Shown here piece after piece: positions 1-6,991 of a stretch of 64,000 nt of DNA. The DNA is taken from NCBI RefSeq assembly GCF_000966195.1, contig NZ_LAHL01000003.1, positions 310,001 to 374,000 on the forward strand, given 5' to 3'. The stretch comes from Domibacillus robiginosus. GTDB lineage: Bacteria; Bacillota; Bacilli; Bacillales; Domibacillaceae. How positions within the stretch are numbered: the stretch's first letter is position 1; every line of letters begins with the position of its first letter. A program made the position numbers and the translations under genes. The notes under the pieces are model-generated. The model was not told the DNA's origin, made no database searches, and saw nothing but the letters and a program-made list of their open reading frames with translations.

Positions 1-2
1 AT

Positions 3-386
3 GATTACCTGGTAAAGCCGTTTGAAATCGATGAGCTGCTGGCACGGCTGCGGGCGCTCACCCGCCGCAATTACGCCCCTATTGTGGAAGAAACGGTAGC
101 GATTCAAGGGGTAGAGCTGAACCGAAATAGTCAGAGCATTCAAAAGAACGGCCAATCTATTCAGTTAAGCCCGCGTGAGTTCCAGCTTTTAGACCTGCTT
201 GTGCAAAATAAAGGACAAGTATTAACCCGGGATGTGATGCTTGACCGCATTTGGGGATATGATGCGGACGTAACGACCAAAACGATCGATGCAACGGTAA
301 AGCTGCTGCGTAAAAAGCTCGATCTGGTTGACCGTCCGGATATTGTACAAAGTGTACGGGGAGTCGGATACAAGGTTGAAGAATAA
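3..386 (+). CDS. OmpR-family response regulator, C-terminal part
   Basis: The gene is cut by the left edge. Frame 3 reads through the last part of a receiver domain (DYLVKPFEIDELLARLRAL, with the conserved Lys-Pro after the phosphorylation site) into a complete winged-helix DNA-binding domain ending SVRGVGYKVEE. This is the standard OmpR/PhoB layout: phosphorylation of the missing Asp would promote binding to direct repeats. Its stop overlaps the likely TTG start of the histidine kinase, so the two are translationally coupled. The htrA gene follows, and four promoters in the window carry a direct repeat of the OmpR type, so this protein is the best candidate regulator. The subfamily (CiaR-, CssR- or YclJ-like) cannot be settled from the fragment. 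Confidence 0.93.
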   Translation, partial: DYLVKPFEIDELLARLRALTRRNYAPIVEETVAIQGVELNRNSQSIQKNGQSIQLSPREFQLLDLLVQNKGQVLTRDVMLDRIWGYDADVTTKTIDATVKLLRKKLDLVDRPDIVQSVRGVGYKVEE

Positions 387-1776
387 CGGGTTAAAGATAA
401 ACTGGTTTAAGAGCAGCAGCGACTTGTTTCAACAGACGCAGCGGAAACTTACCATACAATACAGCAGCTTGATTATGATGTTTCTCGTGCTGTTTATCGT
501 CGTTGTGTATACGTTGTTGTATATTGTAATTTTACGTGATCAGCACCGGGAGCTTGAACAACTGACCCGACAGGAAACACGGGTCATCAGTAATTATCTG
601 GCGGAAAGTGCCCGAAATGAATTGCAGGGACTCGGCAGTCAGGAGCTGGTGCTTGCCGGAGTGGACCAGTTTTTTTATTACGTAACCGATACTGACGGAA
701 ATTTTGTCATGGGAAGTGAAACGGTTCCGCCTATGCGGAGCCAATTGTTTCGTCTTGTATCTGGATGGGAGCCGGAGCGCAATGAAATTCGGGAAGAATC
801 CATCAAGGTCACATTCGATGAGCGGCGTATTGGCGGAAGGGAAATTGAAGAACAGCCAAAATCGGATACCGTTCGTTTAATGATTGATGGCAGCCCAATT
901 TTTTATAACGATCAGTTTGTCGGCATGATTTATATTGGCAAGGATATCTCTTTTGCTTATCAGCTGTTTCACTGGCTGCTTATTGTACTCGTTAGCTTAA
1001 CAGTGCTGTTTGCAGGAGTAGCCGTGTTTATCAGCTTTATGATGTCGAAAAAAGCGATGGGGCCGATTTCAAGCGCTTTTAACCGGCAGAAAGAATTTGT
1101 GGGTGATGCATCACATGAGCTGCGAACACCGCTCAGTGTCATGCTGTCGTCGATTGATGCCATTCAAATGACAGACGGTGTAGAAGCCGATCCTTTTGCG
1201 CAGAAGCTGCTGCGAAATATGAAGTCGGAAGTCAAAAGAATGACGGGCCTTGTTAGCGATCTGCTCGTGCTTGCCCGGGCCGATTCAGGCGGAGTGGAGC
1301 GTACATCGGATCATGTTGATCTGCGGGAAGAAGCAGAAAATGTCATCGAATCATTGCTGCCGCATGCCAAAGCAAACGGCGTTTCACTCGGAATGGAAGC
1401 ACCGGAAAGCCTGCCGGTAACCGGTGACCGGGCGCGTTTAAAACAGCTGATGGTTATTTTATTGGACAACGCAGTAAAGTATTCACCGGATGGGGGCCGT
1501 GCCAGTCTGCAATTGACTGAGAGCGGCCGCCACTGGACGATGAAGGTCACGGATGAAGGCATTGGGATTCATCCTGATGATCAGCCGCGCATTTTTGACC
1601 GATTTTATCGTTCTGATAAATCACGGACCCGTACCGTTGGCGGGCATGGACTTGGCTTATCGATCGCAAAATGGATCGTCGATATTCATCAGGGCGCGAT
1701 TTCTGTTGAGAGCGAGCCGGGCAAAGGAAGCACGTTTATTGTCACAATACCAAAAGAAAAGGCTGCTTCCACATAA
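376..1776 (+). CDS. Membrane sensor histidine kinase, CiaH-like
   Basis: This is a sensor kinase of about 466 residues, partner of the upstream regulator. A TTG at 376 is taken as the start: it overlaps the regulator stop, and the frame upstream lies wholly inside the regulator gene. TM1 is near residues 32-53, then comes an extracytoplasmic domain of about 145 residues, TM2 near 198-223, and a very short linker instead of a clear HAMP domain. The H-box DASHELRTPLSV (His near 247), N-box LLDNAVKYSPDGG, G1 DEGIGI, F-box IFDRFYRSDKSRT and G2 GGHGLGLSIAK are all intact. The linker and H-box resemble the CiaH group of kinases, which control htrA in streptococci. A strong terminator follows at once. 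Confidence 0.93.
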   Translation: MKNNGLKINWFKSSSDLFQQTQRKLTIQYSSLIMMFLVLFIVVVYTLLYIVILRDQHRELEQLTRQETRVISNYLAESARNELQGLGSQELVLAGVDQFFYYVTDTDGNFVMGSETVPPMRSQLFRLVSGWEPERNEIREESIKVTFDERRIGGREIEEQPKSDTVRLMIDGSPIFYNDQFVGMIYIGKDISFAYQLFHWLLIVLVSLTVLFAGVAVFISFMMSKKAMGPISSAFNRQKEFVGDASHELRTPLSVMLSSIDAIQMTDGVEADPFAQKLLRNMKSEVKRMTGLVSDLLVLARADSGGVERTSDHVDLREEAENVIESLLPHAKANGVSLGMEAPESLPVTGDRARLKQLMVILLDNAVKYSPDGGRASLQLTESGRHWTMKVTDEGIGIHPDDQPRIFDRFYRSDKSRTRTVGGHGLGLSIAKWIVDIHQGAISVESEPGKGSTFIVTIPKEKAAST

Positions 1777-1795
1777 CGTGGAAGCAGCCTTTTTT
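1761..1795 (+). terminator. Rho-independent terminator after the two-component operon
   Basis: The sequence GGCTGCTTCCAC pairs with GTGGAAGCAGCC around a four-base loop and is followed by six T. It overlaps the last kinase codons and separates the two-component operon from htrA. Confidence 0.9.
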
Positions 1796-2164
1796 AGTGT
1801 TGAAAAACAAAGAGGCCAAGAGGAAATTCGTTTTTCAAAAAGTGTGTGTGGCATGTTTCTTTTTTAGCTTGCCTGAAAGCCTCCTGCTTTTGAAAAACAG
1901 CGTCAGCGGGCTGCCGGCTGCGCTAACAGTAGGGGCGAATGATGAAACAGCCATCGCTTCGCGCTGTCTGTTTCATCTTGTCTGTTCGTCCCGCGGGAGT
2001 CTACGCAGGCAGTCCTCGGCCCGTTGTGTTTCTAAAAAACAGAGAGGAGGAAAGGGTTTTCTATTCTTTCCAGCAAAGAAAGGGAAACAGACCGGGTGTC
2101 ACTGGCTTTCTTTCCTTCCCGCGAATGCCGCTTCTTCTATGCTTCGGCTAAGAATGGTCACTAA
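1794..2164 (+). repeat. Intergenic repeat family A, copy 1 (shorter form)
   Basis: This 371-base GC-rich element starts TTAGTG and ends CACTAA, and lies between the kinase terminator and the htrA promoter. The reverse complement of 51599-52095 matches it over most of its length, with the same ends, but that copy has about 125 more internal bases. It contains self-complementary stretches and no credible gene. The short open frames across it have no ribosome site or family signature. Confidence 0.8.
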
Positions 2165-2251
2165 ACATGTAGATTTTGAGGATGATGTAGCCGGACATGA
2201 AAAGGGCTGCTGCTCGTCGACAAATAAAAACAAAAAATACTTTTTGGGTGC

Positions 2252-2284
2252 TTTCACCGTCTTTTCACTTTTCTTTTTTACAAT
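2252..2284 (+). promoter_or_regulatory. htrA promoter with TTTCAC direct repeat
   Basis: TTTCAC at 2252-2257 and again at 2263-2268 form a direct repeat with an 11-base period. Ten bases later comes a -10-like TACAAT at 2279-2284. The same layout occurs upstream of 3632, 15210 and 20443. No -35 box is seen, as expected when an OmpR-type activator occupies that position. Confidence 0.75.
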
Positions 2285-2327
2285 ATGGCTAACAAATAAA
2301 TCAGTGATGTAAAAGGAGCGGATAAAT

Positions 2328-3554
2328 ATGGAAACAGAAGGACGTTACACACCAGAGCCAGAGAAAAAAGGAAAAAGTGGATTGATGAAGGTAGCCGCCG
2401 CTTCATTCACAGGTGTTTTGGCCGGCGGTACAATGATGTTTTATATGGCGCCGTCCCTGCTTGATTCAACCGCAGCAACTGGAACAAAGTCATCAGATAC
2501 AGCAAATGAAATCAATGTACAGCCTGCTTCTACAGCTTCTTCCTCACAAAACGATTTGATGACCGCCATTGATTCGATTGATGAGGCAGTGGTAGGTGTA
2601 GTGAATTTACAGCAGCAGACACAATTTAACCCGTTTGGCGGCCAGTCCATGGCAACGGCAGAAGAAGAGACGCAGGAAGCCGAGGCTGGAACAGGTTCAG
2701 GTGTTATTTTCAAAAAAGGAGAAGACGTAAGCTACGTTGTGACGAATAACCACGTAGTAGAAGGCGCTGATACAGTGGAGGTTGCGCTCTCGGGAGGCGA
2801 ACGAATCAGTGCGGAGGTGGTGGGGACTGATGCGCTGACAGATCTGGCCGTCTTGAAAATTTCCAGTGATCACGTAACAGAAGTAGCTGATTTCGGTGAT
2901 TCAAGCGCCCTTAAATTAGGCCAGCAGGTTGCAGCGATTGGAAATCCGCTTGGGCTCGATTTATCAAGCTCTGTAACAGAAGGCATTGTCAGTGGGATCA
3001 ACCGGACTGTACCTGTTTCCACATCGGCAGGTGAATGGGAAGCAACGGTGATTCAAACGGACGCTGCCATCAATCCGGGCAATAGCGGTGGGGCGCTTAT
3101 TAACAGTGCCGGCCAGGTGATTGGCATTAACAGTATGAAAATTGCTCAGGAAGGGGTAGAAGGCCTTGGCTTTGCCATCCCATCAGAAGATGCCATTCCG
3201 GTTATTCAGGAATTGATGGAGGATGGAAAAGTAGATCGTCCATACCTCGGCGTAGGCTTAGCAGATGTGAGCTCCCTGTCGCTTGACATTGCACAAGATC
3301 AATTGAAGCTGCCTGCAAACGTGACAGAAGGAACCGTCATTTCCCAGGTGGAAATGGGCTCTGCAGCCGCAAAAGCTGGATTCGAAACAGGCGATGTTAT
3401 TGTAAAAGTAGACGACACAAAAGTCGCAAGCACGTCGGAGTTCCGGAAGTATTTGTACAACAAAGCGGAAATAGGCGATAAAGTCACCATGACCGTTTAC
3501 CGTGATGGCAAGCAAAAAAACATTTCGATTACACTGTCTGCACAAAGTGAATAA
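2328..3554 (+). CDS. htrA: HtrA-family membrane-anchored serine protease with PDZ domain
   Basis: This is a 408-residue DegP/HtrA protease that degrades or refolds misfolded proteins at the outer face of the membrane. A cytoplasmic tail is followed by one TM helix (about 20-41), an Ala/Glu/Gln-rich linker, a trypsin-like domain and a C-terminal PDZ domain (about 310-400). The catalytic triad is intact: His142 in TNNHVVEGA, Asp172 in LTDLAVL, Ser253 in NPGNSGGALI. The start has AAAGGAG seven to eight bases upstream. It lies directly downstream of a two-component system and its promoter has the TTTCAC repeat, which fits CssRS control of htrA/htrB in B. subtilis or CiaRH control in streptococci. 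Orthology to one particular B. subtilis Htr paralogue is not determined. Confidence 0.96.
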   Translation: METEGRYTPEPEKKGKSGLMKVAAASFTGVLAGGTMMFYMAPSLLDSTAATGTKSSDTANEINVQPASTASSSQNDLMTAIDSIDEAVVGVVNLQQQTQFNPFGGQSMATAEEETQEAEAGTGSGVIFKKGEDVSYVVTNNHVVEGADTVEVALSGGERISAEVVGTDALTDLAVLKISSDHVTEVADFGDSSALKLGQQVAAIGNPLGLDLSSSVTEGIVSGINRTVPVSTSAGEWEATVIQTDAAINPGNSGGALINSAGQVIGINSMKIAQEGVEGLGFAIPSEDAIPVIQELMEDGKVDRPYLGVGLADVSSLSLDIAQDQLKLPANVTEGTVISQVEMGSAAAKAGFETGDVIVKVDDTKVASTSEFRKYLYNKAEIGDKVTMTVYRDGKQKNISITLSAQSE

Positions 3555-3555
3555 C

Positions 3556-3588
3556 TTTCACCAATTTTTCACCAGGGCTGGTTACAGT
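3556..3588 (+). promoter_or_regulatory. Promoter of the repeat protein with TTTCAC direct repeat
   Basis: TTTCAC at 3556-3561 and 3567-3572 (11-base period) is followed ten bases later by TACAGT at 3583-3588. It starts only a few bases after the htrA stop, so the repeat protein has its own regulated promoter besides any read-through from htrA. Confidence 0.7.
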
Positions 3589-3631
3589 ATGAGCAGGGCC
3601 CAAAAAGCCTAAATTTAAAGGAGGAAAGTGA

Positions 3632-4552
3632 ATGAAAAAAAGTGTGTTTAACGTGGTGATGACAGGCGCGCTATCACTCGGCGTTCTCGGTGCAGCAAGT
3701 CTGCCGGTATTTGCGGCAAGCAATTCTACACTGGACAGCAGCACGCAGGCAAAGGTAGAAACGATTATGGATAATCTGCGGACAAAGCTTGAAGCCATTG
3801 GCGTTGATATCCCAGAAAAAGGCGATATGTTCGCAAACCTCGATGACGAAACGAAAGCAAAAGCAGAAGCCATTATGGACAAAAAGAAAGCCGGTGAAAT
3901 CACGGAGGAAGAAGCCAAAACACAGCTTGAAGCATTAGGAGTAAAAATGCCAGAGCGCGGTGCCAGAAGAGGCGGAGATCATCTGGCGCAGGATGTAGAA
4001 AGGGCAAATTTGGATGAATCTACACAGGCAAAAGCCGATAAAATTCTTGTCCAGGTTGAAGACGGAGCCATTACGCATGATGAAGCAGAGGAGCAGCTGA
4101 CTGCACTCGGCATTACAATCAATGAGCGGGGCGGCAGGGGTGATTTCCTTTCAAGCTTAGATGACGAAACGAAAGCGAAAGCAGAAGCGATTCTGGAAAA
4201 GAAAAAGAATGGCACCCTGACAGAAGCAGAAGCTGAAACACAACTTAAAGCACTTGGCGTCAAGCTTCCAGAGCGTCCAGATCGATTTGCCAATTTGGAT
4301 GAAGAAACAAAAGCAAAAGCAGAAGCGATTATGGAAAAACTGAAAAGCGGCGATGTAACACGTGAGCAGGCGGCCGAGCAGCTTGAAGCGCTTGGTGTTG
4401 ATCTTCCTGAACGCGGTGGGCATGGCGGCAAAGGCCGCGGTGACATGCTGCAGGGGCTGGACGACGAAACAAAAGCGAAAGCAGAAAGCCTCATTGAAGA
4501 CGCAAAGACACAGCTCGAAGACCTCGGCGTGGACAAAATGCCATTGCATTAA
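3632..4552 (+). CDS. Secreted protein with six DUF2680-like repeats
   Basis: This is an exported 306-residue protein of unknown function. A classic signal peptide (MKK, hydrophobic core, VFA-A near residue 28) is followed by six helical repeats of about 32-57 residues. Each repeat opens LD-[DE]-x-TKAKAEAI and most close with E-A-x-x-QLEALGV-x-x-PER. The first and last lack the central GEITEEEA-type segment. The pattern resembles single-copy DUF2680 proteins of Bacilli, here multiplied. Repeats are joined by Gly/Arg-rich linkers. The ribosome site AAAGGAGG is strong. Position after htrA and the shared promoter motif suggest an envelope-stress role, possibly as a chaperone-like or cation-binding protein; that is inference. 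Confidence 0.88.
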   Translation: MKKSVFNVVMTGALSLGVLGAASLPVFAASNSTLDSSTQAKVETIMDNLRTKLEAIGVDIPEKGDMFANLDDETKAKAEAIMDKKKAGEITEEEAKTQLEALGVKMPERGARRGGDHLAQDVERANLDESTQAKADKILVQVEDGAITHDEAEEQLTALGITINERGGRGDFLSSLDDETKAKAEAILEKKKNGTLTEAEAETQLKALGVKLPERPDRFANLDEETKAKAEAIMEKLKSGDVTREQAAEQLEALGVDLPERGGHGGKGRGDMLQGLDDETKAKAESLIEDAKTQLEDLGVDKMPLH

Positions 4553-4673
4553 AGAAAAGCGCAAGGCGGCCGTTCAGGCCTGAAGGCATAAGGTGGACCA
4601 GCAAAGCGGCGCTCCTTGCCGCATAGCTGTGACAGCTTATGACCAAGGGCCTGGCCGCCTGAAGCTGGACAAT
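4552..4673. repeat. 122-base repeat unit 1 of a tandem pair
   Basis: This unit runs from the end of the repeat-protein gene and is almost identical to the next 122 bases. Its arms AGGCGGCCGTTCAGGCCTG and GGGCCTGGCCGCCTG are complementary, so each unit can fold into a long hairpin. It has no coding signal. Confidence 0.85.
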
Positions 4674-4795
4674 AAGAAAAGCGCAAGGCGGTCGTTCAGG
4701 CCTGAAGGCATAAGGTGGACCAGCAAAGCGGCGCTCCTTGCCGCATAGCTGTGACAGCTTATGACCAAGGGCCTGGCCGCCTGAAGCTTAATAGT
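4674..4795. repeat. 122-base repeat unit 2 of a tandem pair
   Basis: This is the second copy. The most obvious difference from the first is GGCGGTCG for GGCGGCCG, so the duplication is recent or kept uniform. It begins AAGAAAAGCGCAAGGCGG, a start recalled from dispersed intergenic repeats in other Bacillus genomes. Confidence 0.85.
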
Positions 4796-4891
4796 GAGAA
4801 AAGCAAAAATCAATTGTCCGGATCAAAGGCTGGAGGCCAGCGGCCGGCAGCCAGCCCTTGTACCCTGGTTTCGATCGGTTGAACAGCATGA

Positions 4892-4919
4892 AAAAGCCCT
4901 GAGGAGCCAGGGCTTTTTT
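4892..4919 (+). terminator. Terminator before the micro-protein pair
   Basis: AAGCCCTG pairs with CAGGGCTT around GAGGAGC and is followed by a T run. It ends transcription coming from the repeat-protein region. Confidence 0.8.
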
Positions 4920-4967
4920 GTTTTGGAAGAAACTTGTATACTAAAGGGAAAGATCGGAGGCTGCTAT

Positions 4968-5123
4968 ATGAGTGAGATTAATACTGGAGATGTTTTGTTT
5001 CAAATCATCATGCTGCTGCCGCTTGTGGTACCGGTCGTTTTGATTTTTTTGGGCGTGCGGTCATGGCAGAGACGGTCAAGGCAGCTGGACCGAATCGAGA
5101 AAAAGCTGGATGAGCGCCGATGA
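4968..5123 (+). CDS. Small single-pass membrane protein (51 aa)
   Basis: A start at 4968 is chosen because GGAGG lies eight bases upstream and a terminator lies just before it; the longer reading frame would run through that terminator. The product starts MSEINTGDVLFQ, has one hydrophobic helix (about residues 10-30) and then a very basic, charged tail ending KKLDERR. The family is not recognised. Its stop overlaps the next start in an ATGA, so the two micro-proteins are probably made together. Confidence 0.72.
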   Translation: MSEINTGDVLFQIIMLLPLVVPVVLIFLGVRSWQRRSRQLDRIEKKLDERR

Positions 5124-5224
5124 TTATGGACGGCTTTTATACTTTTGGCCTTGGGATTTTGCTCGGGGTGCCAATGCTTATTTTACTGGCGGCATTGATT
5201 AAAATAGGAAAAGGGGGAAGTTGA
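5120..5224 (+). CDS. Small hydrophobic peptide (34 aa)
   Basis: The frame opens with ATG overlapping the stop of the preceding gene (ATGA) and gives MIMDGFYTFGLGILLG followed by a hydrophobic helix and the basic end IKIGKGGS. Translational coupling and the one-helix layout suggest a small membrane protein acting with its neighbour. No family is recognised and the length is near the limit of reliable prediction. Confidence 0.5.
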   Translation: MIMDGFYTFGLGILLGVPMLILLAALIKIGKGGS

Positions 5225-5312
5225 ATCCAGTCAGCTTCCTTTTTTACGCTTTTGAAAAGTTTGTGAAGGACTGAAATCCGGGTAAAGAGGGAGAAAGAAA
5301 GGTGGCATCAGA

Positions 5313-6458
5313 ATGAATCTTACACGAGTAAGCCAGACACCGGACCATATTTCGCTCAGCTGGAGCGGAGAGGGACCGGTACGCATTTTAAAAGACGGCA
5401 AGGAAGTGTACAGCGGGAATGATACGACTTTTACAGATACGGGCCTGGAGCCGGGAACCACATATTCTTATTTGATGAAAGGAGAAAAAACGATCAAGGT
5501 TCAAACGGCTACAGCAGTCGAGCGCGAAGAGAAAAATGAAGACATTCCGCTGCAGGAGCTGATTGTGTCCACTGTTGTTGAAGATGGGAAAATAGCAATG
5601 GCCTGGGAGCCGATTCGCGGTGTAGAAGAGTATGCTATTTATCGCAATGACGAATATGCAGGAACAGTCACGGAGCCGGGTTTTCATGACACAAACATAG
5701 AAATGAACAGCGCTTATGTATACGGTATCAAAGGTGTCAGGCCGCTTGAACTGGGCGATGAAGAAGCGAAAAAAAAGCCATCTCCGCTTGCCAAAGTGAT
5801 TGATGTTCTAAAAGTAAAAAAAAGTGAAGACGATATGCTTGTTGAAACCTTTTTGTTTTTCAAGGATATTGGCCGTCCAGCTGACACGTTAAAAGAACAG
5901 CCAGGACAAAATCATGACAATCATGTTCTCCGCTATACCACTTTTTTAGAGGATGAATGGGTGGAAAACCCAAATGTGTTGTCGCAAATGAGGTTTTTCA
6001 TAGGAGACGGCCGAACGTTTGACCCGGAAGCGGACCGGTATCGTACACGTGCGGAAGTGAAAATTAAAGGCCAGAATGTAAAGCTGTCACGAAGCGTCGG
6101 TGCTTCAGAAGGCTATACAAGAGAAAAAGAGCTGGTTGAGCGTGATCATGCTTCAGATGAAGGCATTGTAGTGAAAAGTGTGCAGACGGACGAGGAGAAA
6201 GTATCGTTTCTGCTGGACCACTCCGTCGGCAATCCATTAATGCCATCCCCGGATATTGTATATGAGGTGCATGCTGCTTTTTACAAAAACGGGTTAATCG
6301 AAATAAGCGGTGAGCATGACGAAGCTCCGCATCACGAAATTTATTTGAAAAGTGGAGACGGAGAATGGAAACCGCTCCACCGGTCTGAGAGCCGCGGGCT
6401 TGAGCGGCTTGCTCCGCCAACCGCCAACCGCTTCTGGCGGTATTCAAATATAGTTTGA
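5313..6458 (+). CDS. Protein with two FnIII-like modules and a C-terminal conserved domain
   Basis: This 381-residue protein has no signal peptide or TM segment. Residues 1-70 and about 82-150 each read as a fibronectin-III-like beta sandwich (SLSW, LEPGTTYSY; then MAWEPIRGVEEYAIYR). The rest (about 170-381) is a beta-rich domain containing FFIGDGRTFDPEADRYRTRAEVKIKG, which may correspond to the DUF3238 family of Bacillus; this match is from memory and not verified. The ribosome site AAAGGTGG is good. Function is unknown; FnIII modules usually bind proteins or carbohydrates. A GC-rich hairpin follows the stop. Confidence 0.8.
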   Translation: MNLTRVSQTPDHISLSWSGEGPVRILKDGKEVYSGNDTTFTDTGLEPGTTYSYLMKGEKTIKVQTATAVEREEKNEDIPLQELIVSTVVEDGKIAMAWEPIRGVEEYAIYRNDEYAGTVTEPGFHDTNIEMNSAYVYGIKGVRPLELGDEEAKKKPSPLAKVIDVLKVKKSEDDMLVETFLFFKDIGRPADTLKEQPGQNHDNHVLRYTTFLEDEWVENPNVLSQMRFFIGDGRTFDPEADRYRTRAEVKIKGQNVKLSRSVGASEGYTREKELVERDHASDEGIVVKSVQTDEEKVSFLLDHSVGNPLMPSPDIVYEVHAAFYKNGLIEISGEHDEAPHHEIYLKSGDGEWKPLHRSESRGLERLAPPTANRFWRYSNIV

Positions 6459-6483
6459 AAAAAGCAGCCTTTCAGCAGGCTGC

Positions 6484-6910
6484 TTCAGACTGTAGACAAA
6501 TGATTGATAACCGTCACATAAGTGAGATAGATCAGCGGCGTCCGGGCAGCTCCGCTTTTCATGGGGCAGGCGCTGAGCCCGACTTCGCCTGGCGGCTCCA
6601 CCGGTCTCAGCTGCCCGCTAGTCTCATAGAAGTCTGCGCTGACCGGACGCCGCCAAGTGGCTTGCGACAAGATTGTATAGAACGAATAAGGTCGTTTTTT
6701 TCTTTTAAAAAAGATGAAATATATACGCAATCCCTGGCTGATTGATCTTCAACACCACTTAGTGAAACTGGCCGGACGAAGACTCCTGCAGGAAGTACAG
6801 TGAATCGGCAGATCCCGCAGGCGCAAGCCGAGGAAGCTGCCGCACTGCTCGTGGAATGCGAAGTCCGGCAGGCTTCACTTATCGGCTCTTTTTTGAAAGA
6901 GACAGACTAT
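6484..6910 (+). repeat. Intergenic repeat family B, copy 1
   Basis: The left end TTCAGACTGTAGACAAA matches the ends of the three other copies. The right end (GACAGACTATGG near 6901-6912) is decayed compared with CTTTGTCTACACACTGA elsewhere. Inside are two GC-rich hairpin modules, one bounded by GGCGTCCG and CGGACGCC and one by GCCGGACGAAGACTCCTGC and GAAGTCCGGC. It has no credible gene and fills the gap between the FnIII-like gene and the yebA terminator. Confidence 0.82.
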
Positions 6911-6947
6911 GGAAAGACCATTTTTTGAACTTTACGTTCATAAATGA

Positions 6948-6983
6948 AAGCCGTTCAGAAAAATAGTCTGAACGGCTTTTTTA
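6948..6983. terminator. Bidirectional terminator downstream of yebA
   Basis: AAGCCGTTCAGA pairs with TCTGAACGGCTT around a short loop with T-rich ends in both directions. It lies just below the stop of the minus-strand yebA gene. Confidence 0.85.
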
Positions 6984-6991
6984 CGAAAAGC

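Noticed and set aside
3979-4536. Long minus-strand frame of 185 codons within the secreted repeat-protein gene
   Set aside because: Its Ser/Ala/Phe-rich product is the antisense of a repetitive Lys/Glu-rich coding sequence.
4794-4967. N-terminal extension of the 51-residue membrane protein
   Set aside because: The extension would be translated through a terminator and part of a repeat; the internal ATG has a proper ribosome site.
6455-6745. Open frames inside the family A and B repeats (for example 96 codons here, similar ones at 29.7, 51.8 and 61.4 kb)
   Set aside because: They arise from GC-rich repeats, differ between copies, and have no ribosome site or family signature.
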